Assembly (NCBI RefSeq): GCF_018499875.1
Contig: NZ_JAHBAY010000002.1
Span: 62,001 to 126,000 of the forward strand
Length of the DNA stretch: 64,000 nt
Direction: 5' to 3'
Source: Kineosporia corallincola
GTDB taxonomy: Bacteria > Actinomycetota > Actinomycetes > Actinomycetales > Kineosporiaceae
Part shown: piece by piece, positions 8,638 to 17,438 of the stretch
How positions within the stretch are numbered: position 1 is the stretch's first letter
Layout: the number at the start of each line of letters is the position of its first letter
The notes under the pieces: model-generated
Databases searched by the model: none
Seen by the model: the letters and a program-made list of their open reading frames with translations, nothing else
What the model was told of the DNA's origin: nothing
Position numbers and translations under genes: made by a program

Positions 8638-9380
8638 ACGATTCGTTCCGCCCCGGGTTACGCCCACCGTATGTGTCTGATCTTCTGCTGATTCACGGAC
8701 TGACCTACGACCACCGCGCCTGGGGCCCGCTCCGGCGTCACCTCGCCCCGGGCCGCCGGGTGCTCGCCGTCGACCTGCCCGGTCACGGCGGGGCCCCACG
8801 CTGGGAGTCCTATCCGCTGGAGCGTGTTCTCGCGGCGATCCACGAGCAGGTGACGGCGGGCGGGTTGCATGACCCCGTCGTGGTGGGGCACTCGGCCGGT
8901 GCCATTGTCGCCACCGCCTACGCGGCTTCCCATCCGGTCTCGGCGGTGGTGGACGTCGACCAGATCCTGCTGCCCGGACGCTTCGGGCACCTGGTGCGCG
9001 AGGCCGAGCCGGTGCTGCGCGGCCCGGACTGGCGCACGTTCTGGGACCGGATGCTGGCCGGCATGGGCATCGAGACGATGACCGGTGAGGCCCGCGCACT
9101 GGTGGACGACGCCACCGACCCGCGCCAGGACCTGCTGCTCGGCTACTGGGACCAGATCCTCACCCGCTCCGACCAGGAGCTTGAGGAAAACCTGCGCGGG
9201 CAGCTGACGTCCATCGGTGAGCGGGGCATCGGCTACCACTGGCTGTCGTCGTACGAGCCGCCGGCCGCGCACCTGGAGTGGCTGCGCTCCATCCTCCCGG
9301 TCGAGGTGACGGTGGTGGGCGCAGGGCACTTCCCGCACCTGACCGATCCGGCCGGGGTCGCCGCGCTGCTGCCCGGCTAG
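8634..9380 (+). CDS. Alpha/beta hydrolase
   Basis: 248-residue alpha/beta hydrolase. The oxyanion region is LIHGLTYDHRAWG, the nucleophile elbow GHSAG (S87), and the C-terminal GAGHFPHL supplies the likely catalytic histidine. It is coupled to the MazG-like gene. The substrate cannot be inferred; a small ester or lactone is typical. The end overlaps the stop of the convergent ATPase gene by a few bases. Confidence 0.85.
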   Translation: MNDSFRPGLRPPYVSDLLLIHGLTYDHRAWGPLRRHLAPGRRVLAVDLPGHGGAPRWESYPLERVLAAIHEQVTAGGLHDPVVVGHSAGAIVATAYAASHPVSAVVDVDQILLPGRFGHLVREAEPVLRGPDWRTFWDRMLAGMGIETMTGEARALVDDATDPRQDLLLGYWDQILTRSDQELEENLRGQLTSIGERGIGYHWLSSYEPPAAHLEWLRSILPVEVTVVGAGHFPHLTDPAGVAALLPG

Positions 9381-11638
9381 GGCGTGACGCGCCAGCGCCC
9401 CGGACCGCCGGGAGCGGGCTGGTAACGGCATCGGCCCCCGGTTCTCAGGGACGCCCGCAGGTGCGCGGCGGCCAGTGGCGCGGCGGTCTCCAGCCGGCCC
9501 AGCACCGTGGCCAGCGCCCGGGTCACGTTGACCCGGGCGCGCTCGGCCTCCGAGGTGTGCCGGCGCGACCTGCCGCCGGTCCCGGTGGCCCGGCGCAGCT
9601 CGGCCACCAGGGCGTCACGTTCGGCCGTGACGGTCGCGGCGCGGGCCGGGTCACCGGCCCGGTCGGCCCGGTCCAGGGCGTCCTCCAGGGTGCGCAGCCG
9701 ATCGCGGAACGCGCCGCGGGCCTGCGCGTCGAGCACCGGGTCGCTCTCCGGCACCCGCAGCCCGGCCTCGCCCGCGACCAGGTCGAGTGCCGGGATCTCC
9801 TGTCCCGGTGAGGAAACCAGCATCCGCAGGTACCCGAGCCCGCGCAGGTGCCGCAGCCGGGCGCGCTCCGTGCCCGCCTCCAGGTGCCAGTCGTCCCCGT
9901 CCCGCCACAGGCGCCACTCGTCCGTGGGCACCGTGGGCACCGTGGGCGGCGCGGGCACACCGGCGGCCGGGGCGAGGCGGATGCCCAGCCGTGCGGCCAG
10001 GGACCGCGCGCGCTCGGCGTCGCCGGGGCGTCCCCGCACGGCGAGCGTCGCGGCCAGCCAGGGCAGGGCGCCCAGGCGTTCCTCCTGCGCCACCGCGTCG
10101 TCCAGGTGCGCCAGAGCCGGCGCCGTGAGCCCGAGCCGCTGCGCCAGGCGTCCCAGCAGGTCGTCGACGGGACCGGTGACCGTGTTCGCGCCACCCCACA
10201 CGACCAGGCGGCCCCGGTAGGGCGAGAGCGCGTCGTACAGCCGGCGCACGGCCGTCGGATCACCGCCCCGCGAGGCCACCAGGGCCAGGTCGGCCACCGC
10301 CCCCAGCCAGCGCGGCCCGGTGCCGGCCAGCACCGTGGGCAGGAGCCGCTCCAGTTCCAGCAGCGCCTCCTCGTCCCGGCCGGCCAGAGCCAGCACCCGG
10401 GCGGCCGTCGCCTCGAAGTAGTGGCCCGGAAGCCGCAGCGCCATCGCCCGCAGCGGCGCGAGGTGCTCCCCGGCCCGGCCGCGCAGCAGGGCCAGCTGCC
10501 CGTCGAGAGTGGCCGTCAGCCGGGCGGTGTCGGCCAGTCCCGCGGCCCGCCCGGTGCGGGCGACCTCGTGCCCGAGCTCGTCGGCCAGGTCCAGGCGGCC
10601 CCGGATCATGGCCAGCACGGCCTGCCGGGACCGGACGACGACGGCCGCGCGGGGGTCACCGGCCGGCTCGCCGGTGCGCGCGTAGAGCACCAGCGTGGCC
10701 TCGGCGGCGTCCAGGTCTCCCAGCTCGACCTGGGCCGTGAACCGCCAGAACAGGCCGTTGAGCTCGAGGTCGAGTCGGCCCGCCCGGCGGGCGAGCTCGA
10801 TGATCTCGGTTGCCGTGCCGAACCTTTCGCGGGCCGCGGCGGGATCCCAGAGCGCGTGCAGCCGCCCGTCGAGCACCTCGGCCAGCACCTGCGGCGTACC
10901 GGTGCCGCGGGCCAGGCGCACGGCCTCGTCGGCGAGCTCCCGGCGGCGCCGGTGCGCGGACGGGTCACCGAGCAGCTCTCGGGCCCAGCGCACCAGCACG
11001 CGGGCGCGCACGTCGTCGGGCAGCGGCCGCGCGGCCGCGGTCTCCAGCAGGCGCAGCAGACCGGCGTCCGGCACGAGGAACTCGGATCGCGACGGGGCCC
11101 GCAGGGCCAGGACCGCGACGGGGTCGGAACCCGCGCCGTCGTCCCCGGGACTCACGGCCTGGTCGGCGAGATCGAGCGAGGGGCCGGGGAGGCCGCCGCC
11201 GGCCAGCCAGATCGCGTGCACGACGTCGTGCGGCAGACCCGGCAGCAGCCGGCCCAGCTCGGCGAGCGTCAGCGGGGCCAGGCGCAGGTCGGCGCCGTCC
11301 GGGTCGGTGGTCGTGACCAGCACGGCACCGGCGTTCGCGGTGAACTGCCCGGGGGACGCCGGTGGGGACGTCGGTGCGTCGAGAATGGTGAGGCGGGAAC
11401 CGGTTTCGGGGCCCTCGGCGGGGACACCGGTCACCGGCAGCCCTCGGGCCGTCGCCGCCGCCCGCGCGGCCCGGGCGAGCGCCGTGCGGCCGGAGCCGGG
11501 TGGGCCCGCGACGACCAGGACGCCGCCCTCGCCCGCCTGCGCGCGTTGCAGCAGGCGCTCGATCGCCACCAGCTCGCGGCGACGTCCGATCAGGGGCACG
11601 ACCGCCAGCCTAACCGGATCCGGCGACTGTCCGCGCAC
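9377..11638 (-). CDS. AAA/STAND-like ATPase with TPR-type helical repeats, putative regulator
   Basis: 753 residues. A P-loop ATPase lies at the N-terminus (Walker A GPPGSGRTA near residues 45-53). A long Ala/Leu/Arg-rich helical repeat region follows (about 170-560). The C-terminal module after WRLWRDGDDWHLEAG has a helical segment rich in ERARVNVTRALATVLGRL and ends HLRASLRTGGRCRYQP. This C-terminal module recurs in actinobacterial ATPase regulators. There is no clear LuxR helix-turn-helix, so DNA binding is uncertain. The GTG start is supported by AAAGG seven bases upstream. It follows a PH-like membrane gene by 15 bases, probably as one operon. Confidence 0.75.
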   Translation of the reverse strand: MRGQSPDPVRLAVVPLIGRRRELVAIERLLQRAQAGEGGVLVVAGPPGSGRTALARAARAAATARGLPVTGVPAEGPETGSRLTILDAPTSPPASPGQFTANAGAVLVTTTDPDGADLRLAPLTLAELGRLLPGLPHDVVHAIWLAGGGLPGPSLDLADQAVSPGDDGAGSDPVAVLALRAPSRSEFLVPDAGLLRLLETAAARPLPDDVRARVLVRWARELLGDPSAHRRRRELADEAVRLARGTGTPQVLAEVLDGRLHALWDPAAARERFGTATEIIELARRAGRLDLELNGLFWRFTAQVELGDLDAAEATLVLYARTGEPAGDPRAAVVVRSRQAVLAMIRGRLDLADELGHEVARTGRAAGLADTARLTATLDGQLALLRGRAGEHLAPLRAMALRLPGHYFEATAARVLALAGRDEEALLELERLLPTVLAGTGPRWLGAVADLALVASRGGDPTAVRRLYDALSPYRGRLVVWGGANTVTGPVDDLLGRLAQRLGLTAPALAHLDDAVAQEERLGALPWLAATLAVRGRPGDAERARSLAARLGIRLAPAAGVPAPPTVPTVPTDEWRLWRDGDDWHLEAGTERARLRHLRGLGYLRMLVSSPGQEIPALDLVAGEAGLRVPESDPVLDAQARGAFRDRLRTLEDALDRADRAGDPARAATVTAERDALVAELRRATGTGGRSRRHTSEAERARVNVTRALATVLGRLETAAPLAAAHLRASLRTGGRCRYQPAPGGPGRWRVTP

Positions 11639-11653
11639 AGTGCGGCCTTTGCC

Positions 11654-12016
11654 TCAGGAGGCCGGTGCGCGCAGCAGGGCGTTGACGTCGTCCACCCGGT
11701 CGGCGGGCACGCTGAACAGGGCCGGAGGCCGGCCCGTGGTCAGCTCGGCCCGCACGAAACCGAAGAAGCCCGGCTCGCTGTAGACCCGCACGATGTCGTC
11801 CGCCGGGATCACCCGGGTGGGCAGCAGCAGGCGCCGCATGCGGATCCCCTCGGGCGACACGTCCTCACCGCTGAACCGGGTGCGCAGGGCGGAGATCAGC
11901 GCCGCGGCGGTGGCGGTGCCGATGAAGGCGTCCACCGAGGGGTCGGTCAGCGACAGCACGACGGGGATCAAGACCCACCAGGAGGTGGCGCGAAACCTGA
12001 GCACACCGGCGATCAT
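11654..12016 (-). CDS. Small membrane protein with PH-like domain
   Basis: 120 residues: two hydrophobic N-terminal segments, then a beta-rich PH-like domain (GEDVSPEGIRMRRLLLPTRV, IPADDIVRVYSEPG). The architecture matches the protein encoded at 6826-7236, so the genome carries at least two members. It is probably co-transcribed with the ATPase-TPR gene that follows, which might be its signalling partner (inference from spacing). Confidence 0.65.
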   Translation of the reverse strand: MIAGVLRFRATSWWVLIPVVLSLTDPSVDAFIGTATAAALISALRTRFSGEDVSPEGIRMRRLLLPTRVIPADDIVRVYSEPGFFGFVRAELTTGRPPALFSVPADRVDDVNALLRAPAS

Positions 12017-12118
12017 GTCGGGACGACGCGAGCGCTCGCAAGGCGCGGCGTCCTGACCTGCCCGGACGTGGTACGAACAGGGGGAACTCGTCGATCTGGT
12101 AGTGATTCGGAGCGCGGC

Positions 12119-14614
12119 ATGGGCTTTCTCGACAGACTTCGTCTACGGCGTGCAGGACAGCCTGCACGCTCCGTCGACCAACCGGACGCCGGTCCCGCCC
12201 CCGCGCCCGACCGGCCCCGGTATGCGGTGGTTGCCGTCGGAACGTCCGGGTCGGGCACGGTTCGGCGCCGGGTCACCGGTATCGCGATCATCACAACCGA
12301 CCTGGCCGGACGGGTCGTCGAGGAGTGGGAGAGCACGCCGGGCGCGGCCTTCGCCGGCGTCGTCCCCGAACTGAACCGGCGCCTGGCCGGTGCCGCGATC
12401 GTCGCGCACAACGCGGAGTTCGACCTGGCCGTGCTGCGGGCTGAGTACCGGCGGGCGGGATGGCAGCTGCCGCAGGTCCCGGCGCTGAGTGTGCTGGAGG
12501 CGTCCGTCCACCTGTTGCCCGCGCTGGAGCGGCGCCGCCCGGCCGACATCGGCGAGGCGCTGGGGGTTCCCGGTGCCGGTTCCGGGGTGGGTGGCGCGGT
12601 CGGCCCGGGTAGCCCGGTCGGCTCCGGTAACTCGGTCGGCTCGGTGCTCGGCGAGGCTCGCGTGCTGGCCGGTGTGCTGGCGGTGCTGCTCGGCCCGGAC
12701 GCCACGAAGGCGTCCCTGGTCGCCCTGCCCGCCCGGGCACAGACGGTCACCTGGCCCTCCGCCCCCACGCTCACCCCTCGCGACGATTCGCCCTCCGGCC
12801 TTCACGGGGGGACGCCTGTCCCGTCGGGAACCGCTCTGCTGGAACGGTTCTCCCTGATCGACGCGCTGGACGAGGGCGCGCCCGCCGCCGCCCTGGGCTA
12901 CCTGGAGAAGCTCGCCGAGGTCTTCCAGGACGGCACCGTCACACCGCAGGAGACGACCGCCCTGGCGCAGGTGGCCGCGGCCGAGGAGCTGACGGCCGAC
13001 GACGTCGCCCGCGCCGCCGAGGCATTCGTGCGCGCGCTGACCCACGCGGCCCTCGGTGAGGGCGCCCTGCCCGCCGCCGAGCGCGAGGGGTTGCTGGCGG
13101 TGGCCGGTCTGCTCGGCGTCGGGGAGCGCGTCGTCCTCAAACTGGTGGACGCCGCGGAGAGCGCGGCTCGGGAGCGTGCCAGGGTGGGCCGGACGAGCCT
13201 GCCCGGGTTCTGGTCGCTCGGCGAGCCGCTGCGCGTGGGCGACAAGGTGGTGTTCAGCGGCTGCGACCCCGACCTGCGCGAGACCCTGGAGAGCCGCTCG
13301 CGGCGGCTGGGTGTGCGCGTGGTCGGGACGGTCTCGCCGAAGACCGCGCTGCTGGTGTCCGACGGCTCGGTCGAGGGCGTGCGGGTGGCCCGGGCGCTGG
13401 AGATCGGCACGCGGATCGTGAAGCCGGAGGAGTACGCGCTGCTGCTCGACCACCTCCAGCCCGTGCACGGTGGGGAGTGGGCGGCTCCGGCCGACGGTGT
13501 GGTCACGGTGCCGGAGACCGTGCCGGTGGTGAAACCGGTGGTGGCTGAGCCGGTGCTCGCTGAAACGGTGCTCGCTGAAACGGTGCTCACGGAGCCGGAG
13601 GCTGTGAAGGCGGTTACGCCGGAGGCCGTTATGCCGGAACCTGTCGAGGTGGAGGTCGTTACGCCGGACGCCGTCGGGCCGGTTTCCGCCGAGGTGGTGG
13701 CGGACGAGACGGCGACGCCGCTTCCGGTTCCTGAACCGGCTGTGGCGGAGACGGATTCGGCGGATTCGGTGGACGGGGCAGAAGCTTCGCCGGCCGGTCC
13801 GGAAGCTGTGTCGGCTGTGCCCGAGCCCGAGCCCGAGCCCGAGCCCGACGCCGTGTCGGAGCTGAAGGTGGTGCCGGAGCCGGAAGCCGTTGCTGAGGCG
13901 GAGGTCATGCCCGAGCCAAAGGTGGTGCCGCAGCTGAAAGGGCTGCCGGAACCGGAAGCCGTACCTGAGCCGGAGGTCGTTGCCGAGGCGGAGGCCGTGC
14001 CCGAGCCGAACGTGGTGCCGCAGCTGAAGGGACTGCCGGAGCCGGAAGCCGTGCCGGAGTCCGAGGCCCTGTTCGATGAGGATTCCCTCGCGCGGCAGGA
14101 CGTCGCACCGGAGCCGGCGAAGCCCGCACCGAAGAAGCCCCGGGCCCGCAGGACCACCGTGAAGACGGAGACAGCTCCCGCACCCGGGGCCGAGAACGCT
14201 GATGAGGTCCCGCAGACGAAGACAACCGCGCGGAGGTCCAAGGCGTCCACGCCCGGGAGCGAGGACGGGGAGACACAGGCCGCCCCGCGGACGCGATCGC
14301 GGGCCGCGTCCAAGACCACCGCGTCCAAGACCACTGCCGCGCAACCGAAGACGGCGTCCCGGGCCACGGCGGGCATCCCGGGTGACACCCAGGCGCCGAA
14401 GTCCCCGGTGGCCAAGTCCCCGTCGGCGAAGGGTGAAGTGTCGAAGTCGGCGGCTCCGGAGCTCGTACCCCAGGAGACCCCGGCGAAGGCCACCCCGCCC
14501 AAGGCCGCCGAGGTGCGGGCGTGGGCGCGGGCCAACGGGCACGAGGTCTCCGTGCGGGGCGCTCTGCCGAAGGAACTGGTGGCGGCCTACCTGGCGGCCA
14601 CGTCGGGCGAGTGA
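12119..14614 (+). CDS. Degenerate DEDD exonuclease-like / BRCT / Lsr2-type DNA-binding fusion protein
   Basis: 831 residues in five parts: a DnaQ-like exonuclease domain (about 34-200), a helical TerB-like segment (about 240-358), a BRCT domain (about 370-445, VFSGCDPDLRETLE), a long Pro/Glu/Val-rich repeat region (about 460-710), and a C-terminal Lsr2-type AT-hook-like domain (about 793-831, VRAWARANGHEVSVRG). Motif I of the exonuclease should be DxE but reads AxG (A39, G41). Motif II aspartate survives (D102). The motif III His and Asp are replaced near ...VLGEARVLAG. The nuclease is therefore probably inactive and the protein likely acts as a DNA-binding scaffold. A strong hairpin follows the stop. 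Confidence 0.8.
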   Translation: MGFLDRLRLRRAGQPARSVDQPDAGPAPAPDRPRYAVVAVGTSGSGTVRRRVTGIAIITTDLAGRVVEEWESTPGAAFAGVVPELNRRLAGAAIVAHNAEFDLAVLRAEYRRAGWQLPQVPALSVLEASVHLLPALERRRPADIGEALGVPGAGSGVGGAVGPGSPVGSGNSVGSVLGEARVLAGVLAVLLGPDATKASLVALPARAQTVTWPSAPTLTPRDDSPSGLHGGTPVPSGTALLERFSLIDALDEGAPAAALGYLEKLAEVFQDGTVTPQETTALAQVAAAEELTADDVARAAEAFVRALTHAALGEGALPAAEREGLLAVAGLLGVGERVVLKLVDAAESAARERARVGRTSLPGFWSLGEPLRVGDKVVFSGCDPDLRETLESRSRRLGVRVVGTVSPKTALLVSDGSVEGVRVARALEIGTRIVKPEEYALLLDHLQPVHGGEWAAPADGVVTVPETVPVVKPVVAEPVLAETVLAETVLTEPEAVKAVTPEAVMPEPVEVEVVTPDAVGPVSAEVVADETATPLPVPEPAVAETDSADSVDGAEASPAGPEAVSAVPEPEPEPEPDAVSELKVVPEPEAVAEAEVMPEPKVVPQLKGLPEPEAVPEPEVVAEAEAVPEPNVVPQLKGLPEPEAVPESEALFDEDSLARQDVAPEPAKPAPKKPRARRTTVKTETAPAPGAENADEVPQTKTTARRSKASTPGSEDGETQAAPRTRSRAASKTTASKTTAAQPKTASRATAGIPGDTQAPKSPVAKSPSAKGEVSKSAAPELVPQETPAKATPPKAAEVRAWARANGHEVSVRGALPKELVAAYLAATSGE

Positions 14615-14620
14615 CGAAAC

Positions 14621-14649
14621 GGGTCGCGGCCGGACATCGGCCGCGACCC
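14621..14649 (+). terminator. Hairpin terminator after the exonuclease-BRCT-Lsr2 gene
   Basis: Perfect 12-base arms GGGTCGCGGCCG / CGGCCGCGACCC with a five-base loop begin seven bases after the stop codon. There is no T tract, as is common for GC-rich actinomycete terminators. It also lies downstream of the convergent phospholipase gene and could serve both. Confidence 0.75.
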
Positions 14650-14697
14650 GGTCACCCCTCGGCCGTCACACCACCGGTCAGGAGGGGCGAGGGCGTC

Positions 14698-15513
14698 TCA
14701 GGTGTCGTCGCCGAACGCGCTCACCGCGGCGTAGTACACCGCGGCCACGCCCTCGCAGGTGCTCCGCAGCGGGTTGACGGAGCTGTAGGCGTACTGGCAG
14801 TTGGTGACCAGGTCGGTCTTGAGGGCCGCGTCGCAGGTCGTCTTGTGGTCGCCGGGCGCCTCGTAGCACAGGTCGTGGCGGGCACACGGGCCGCGGAAGT
14901 CGGCGCTGCCGAACGAGTCCGGCGAGGAGGTGCAGTAGTCGTGCAGGCTTCCGAGGGACGGGTCGTAGACGTAGTTCGAGGGCACGGTCACCTGGGTCAC
15001 CGCGAGGGTCCGCGCCTGGCCGGTGCTGCTGTCGGCGCTGCTGTCGGTGCCGGTGGCCGTGTAGTCGGAGAACAGGACGTACGCGGGCACCTGCGCGGTG
15101 TCGTCCAGCGTCACGGTCTGGATCAGGCGGGTGCCGTCGATGCGGTATGTCGTGGGCAGCTGCCGGCCGTCGTGCGTGACGGTGTAGGGAGCGTCGTAGG
15201 CGCCCACCACCTCACCGGCGGCGTCTTCCACCAGCACCTCGCTGGAGAAGCTGCTGCCGGCGTCCCCGGTCAGCGGCCGCAGCCGCCCGCCCTCGGGCAC
15301 CTGGGCCGCGAACGCGTAGGAGTAGGTGCCGGGTTCGGTGACGGCGGCCGGCGGCAGGTCCGCGGTGGGCGCCGACGACACCGTGGTGACGCTCGTGCTG
15401 CCGGCGACGTCGGTGGTGGCCGCCGCGGCCTGGGTGGGGGCGGCCAGCGCCGCCACGAAGATGATCAGGGCGGCGGCCGGCCCGGCCGACCAGAGTTTTC
15501 GGGGTGCCTTCAT
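14698..15513 (-). CDS. Secreted prokaryotic phospholipase A2
   Basis: 271 residues. A Sec signal peptide (about 1-32, hydrophobic core then AQA-type Ala-rich end) is followed by a variable beta-rich region and a C-terminal prokaryotic PLA2 domain. The active site is visible as FRGPCARHDLCYE, with H213-D214 the catalytic pair and paired cysteines around it. It would hydrolyse the sn-2 ester of phospholipids outside the cell. The catalytic domain is about 110 residues, as usual; the ~150-residue N-terminal extension is longer than in minimal family members. Confidence 0.9.
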   Translation of the reverse strand: MKAPRKLWSAGPAAALIIFVAALAAPTQAAAATTDVAGSTSVTTVSSAPTADLPPAAVTEPGTYSYAFAAQVPEGGRLRPLTGDAGSSFSSEVLVEDAAGEVVGAYDAPYTVTHDGRQLPTTYRIDGTRLIQTVTLDDTAQVPAYVLFSDYTATGTDSSADSSTGQARTLAVTQVTVPSNYVYDPSLGSLHDYCTSSPDSFGSADFRGPCARHDLCYEAPGDHKTTCDAALKTDLVTNCQYAYSSVNPLRSTCEGVAAVYYAAVSAFGDDT

Positions 15514-15807
15514 GGCTGCTGTTCTCCTGCCCTCGTGCGGGTGTGACGGCTCGCGCCTCAGGGATGGTCACGACCTCGGGCAGGCACGACCCGCACGCCG
15601 GCGCCCACCGCTGCCGGGATGGGGCACCCGACATGGCCTTTCGGCTACCGGACCGGGGACGCACTGCTGCCGCTGCCAAGTTACGACCTGGACAATTCGG
15701 ACGTCAACCACGAGAGTCCGGCGGCAGACCCGCCCCAGGGGGTACGAGCGCCAGGTCGGGCAGCTCGGCCGGCCGGCTCGGCGCAGCAGCTTGGCCTGGC
15801 GTTCCGG

Positions 15808-16812
15808 TCAGGCAGCTCGGTCGGGCGTGCCTGGCAGCTCGATGCCGAACAGCCTGCAAGCGTTGCCGGCGGCGAAGGCGGCCCGCTCCGCGTCGTCCTC
15901 AATTTCGGTCAGGAACCGCTGGATCTCGCCGGAGGTGGGACGCAGGAACGGGTGGTCGGTGGAGAACAGCAGCCGGTCCGGGGTGGTGACGTCGCGGGCG
16001 TGGCGCAGCAGGGCGGGGCTGAGCATGCCGGAACAGGTGATGTGGACGTTCGAGCGGATGTACTCGGACGGCTTGCGCTCCAGTTTCGCGATCCGGTGCA
16101 GGCTGTCGGTGCGCTCGCTCCAGAACGGCAGCAGCTCGCCCCAGTGCCCGAGCACGATCTGGAGGTCCGGATGGGCGTCGAGCGTGCCCCGGGCGATCAG
16201 CCGCAGCGCGGCCAGCCCGGCCTCCAGGTGCCAGCCCCAGGTGAAGGTGGACAGCGCCAGCGAGGTGAGGTCGTCGAAGCCGGAGTACGCCGCCTCGCGC
16301 ACGGCCCGCGTGGGGATCTGCGGGTGGATGAAGACGGGTAGGCGCAGCGCGGCCGCGGTCGCGAACAGGTCGTCGTAGCAGGGGTGATCGAGCGGGGTGT
16401 CGCCGGTGCGGCCGTAGACCATGGCCCCCACCAGCCCGAGCCCGGCGGCCCGCTCCAGCTCGCCGGCCACCGCGGACGGCTCGGCCATCGGCAGGGTGGC
16501 CATCGCGCGCAGCCGGCTGGGGTGACGGCTGACGGCCTCGGCGGCCAGGTCGTTGAGCTCGCGGCTGAGTGTCAGTGCCCCCGCCGCGGCCAGCGGGCCG
16601 GTGGCAGGCGGCGCCACGGACAGCACCGACAGGTCGATGCCCTGCTCGTCCATGACGGCGATCCGCGCGTCACCGACGTCTTCGAGCAGGGCCAGGTTGT
16701 CGCCCATCTCGTTGAAGGCCAGGCTCTCGTCGCGCTCGCCCTCGGGCAGGTCTTTCAGCGCGGCCGTCAGCCGCGGGGTGGTCCAGTGCTCCTCGATCGC
16801 GATCAGGTTCAC
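15808..16812 (-). CDS. Amidohydrolase family protein (ACMSD / gamma-resorcylate decarboxylase-like)
   Basis: 334-residue metal-dependent TIM-barrel enzyme of the amidohydrolase-2 group. It starts IAIEEHWTTP, where the family's HxH is replaced by EEH as in resorcylate decarboxylases. FIHPQIP supplies a metal histidine, IVLGHWGELLPFW another, and LLFSTDHPF the catalytic aspartate. Likely reaction: non-oxidative decarboxylation or hydrolysis of an aromatic acid. It is divergent from a TetR regulator that probably controls it. Confidence 0.85.
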   Translation of the reverse strand: MNLIAIEEHWTTPRLTAALKDLPEGERDESLAFNEMGDNLALLEDVGDARIAVMDEQGIDLSVLSVAPPATGPLAAAGALTLSRELNDLAAEAVSRHPSRLRAMATLPMAEPSAVAGELERAAGLGLVGAMVYGRTGDTPLDHPCYDDLFATAAALRLPVFIHPQIPTRAVREAAYSGFDDLTSLALSTFTWGWHLEAGLAALRLIARGTLDAHPDLQIVLGHWGELLPFWSERTDSLHRIAKLERKPSEYIRSNVHITCSGMLSPALLRHARDVTTPDRLLFSTDHPFLRPTSGEIQRFLTEIEDDAERAAFAAGNACRLFGIELPGTPDRAA

Positions 16813-16827
16813 GGTGCCCCTTCGATG

Positions 16828-16875
16828 AACGGTTGTTTAGCCAAGACCGTAGACCTTCGCTCAACGCTTGTATAG
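16828..16875. promoter_or_regulatory. Direct repeat in the amidohydrolase/TetR intergenic region, candidate operator
   Basis: AACGGTTGTTTAG (16828-16840) and AACGCTTGTATAG (16863-16875) match at 11 of 13 positions, with start points 35 bases apart in the 71-base divergent spacer. The second copy includes a TATAGT-like -10 box for the TetR gene. Binding of the TetR protein here would repress both genes (inference). Confidence 0.5.
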
Positions 16876-16883
16876 TCGAGTTC

Positions 16884-17411
16884 ATGACAGGGACCAGGGA
16901 CGCCCGGCGGGCCGAGTCGGCGCGGCGCATCCTCCTCGCCGCCCAGGAGGAGTTCGCCGAGCACGGCTTCGAGGGCGCCACCATCCGCTCGATCGCCGAC
17001 CGCGCCGGGGTGCACGCGTCCCTGGTCATGCAGCACTACGGCACGAAGGCCGCGCTGTTCCGCAACGCCGTGCAGCTGCCGCCGGGCGAGGCCGGGGTGG
17101 CCTCGCAGCACCTCGCCGACGTGCTGGACGCCCGGCTGGGCGAGCTGCCGCCCGAGACGCTGGCCCTGGTCCGCTCGATGCTGACGGTGCCCGAGGCGGA
17201 GGCGACGATGCGCGACTTCCTCCAGGAGCGTGTCGAGAACCTGGAGCGCTCCTTCGACGGCCCGGACGCGCAGGCCCGGGCGCTGCTGGCGGTCAGCACC
17301 GTGCTCGGCCTCACCATCGGCCGGCACTTCCTGAAACTGCCCGCCTTCGAGCAGATCACGCACGAGGAGCTGGTGAAAACGGCCGGTGCCCTGCTCGCCG
17401 GGGAGGGCTGA
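16884..17411 (+). CDS. TetR/AcrR family transcriptional regulator
   Basis: 175 residues. The N-terminal helix-turn-helix is clear: RRILLAAQEEFAEHGFEGAT, then SIADRAGVHASLVMQHYGTKAALF. The C-terminal ligand domain is unassigned, and the protein is at the short end of the family. It is divergent from the amidohydrolase gene, so it is its likely local repressor with the aromatic substrate as possible ligand. Confidence 0.9.
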   Translation: MTGTRDARRAESARRILLAAQEEFAEHGFEGATIRSIADRAGVHASLVMQHYGTKAALFRNAVQLPPGEAGVASQHLADVLDARLGELPPETLALVRSMLTVPEAEATMRDFLQERVENLERSFDGPDAQARALLAVSTVLGLTIGRHFLKLPAFEQITHEELVKTAGALLAGEG

Positions 17412-17438
17412 CCCCTCCCGGCGAGACGGCCGGACGGC

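Noticed and set aside
12143-14542. 799-codon minus-strand frame opposite the exonuclease-BRCT-Lsr2 gene
   Set aside because: Low-complexity Arg/Leu/Gly repeats mirroring the Pro/Glu/Val repeats on the other strand; no independent domain or ribosome site.
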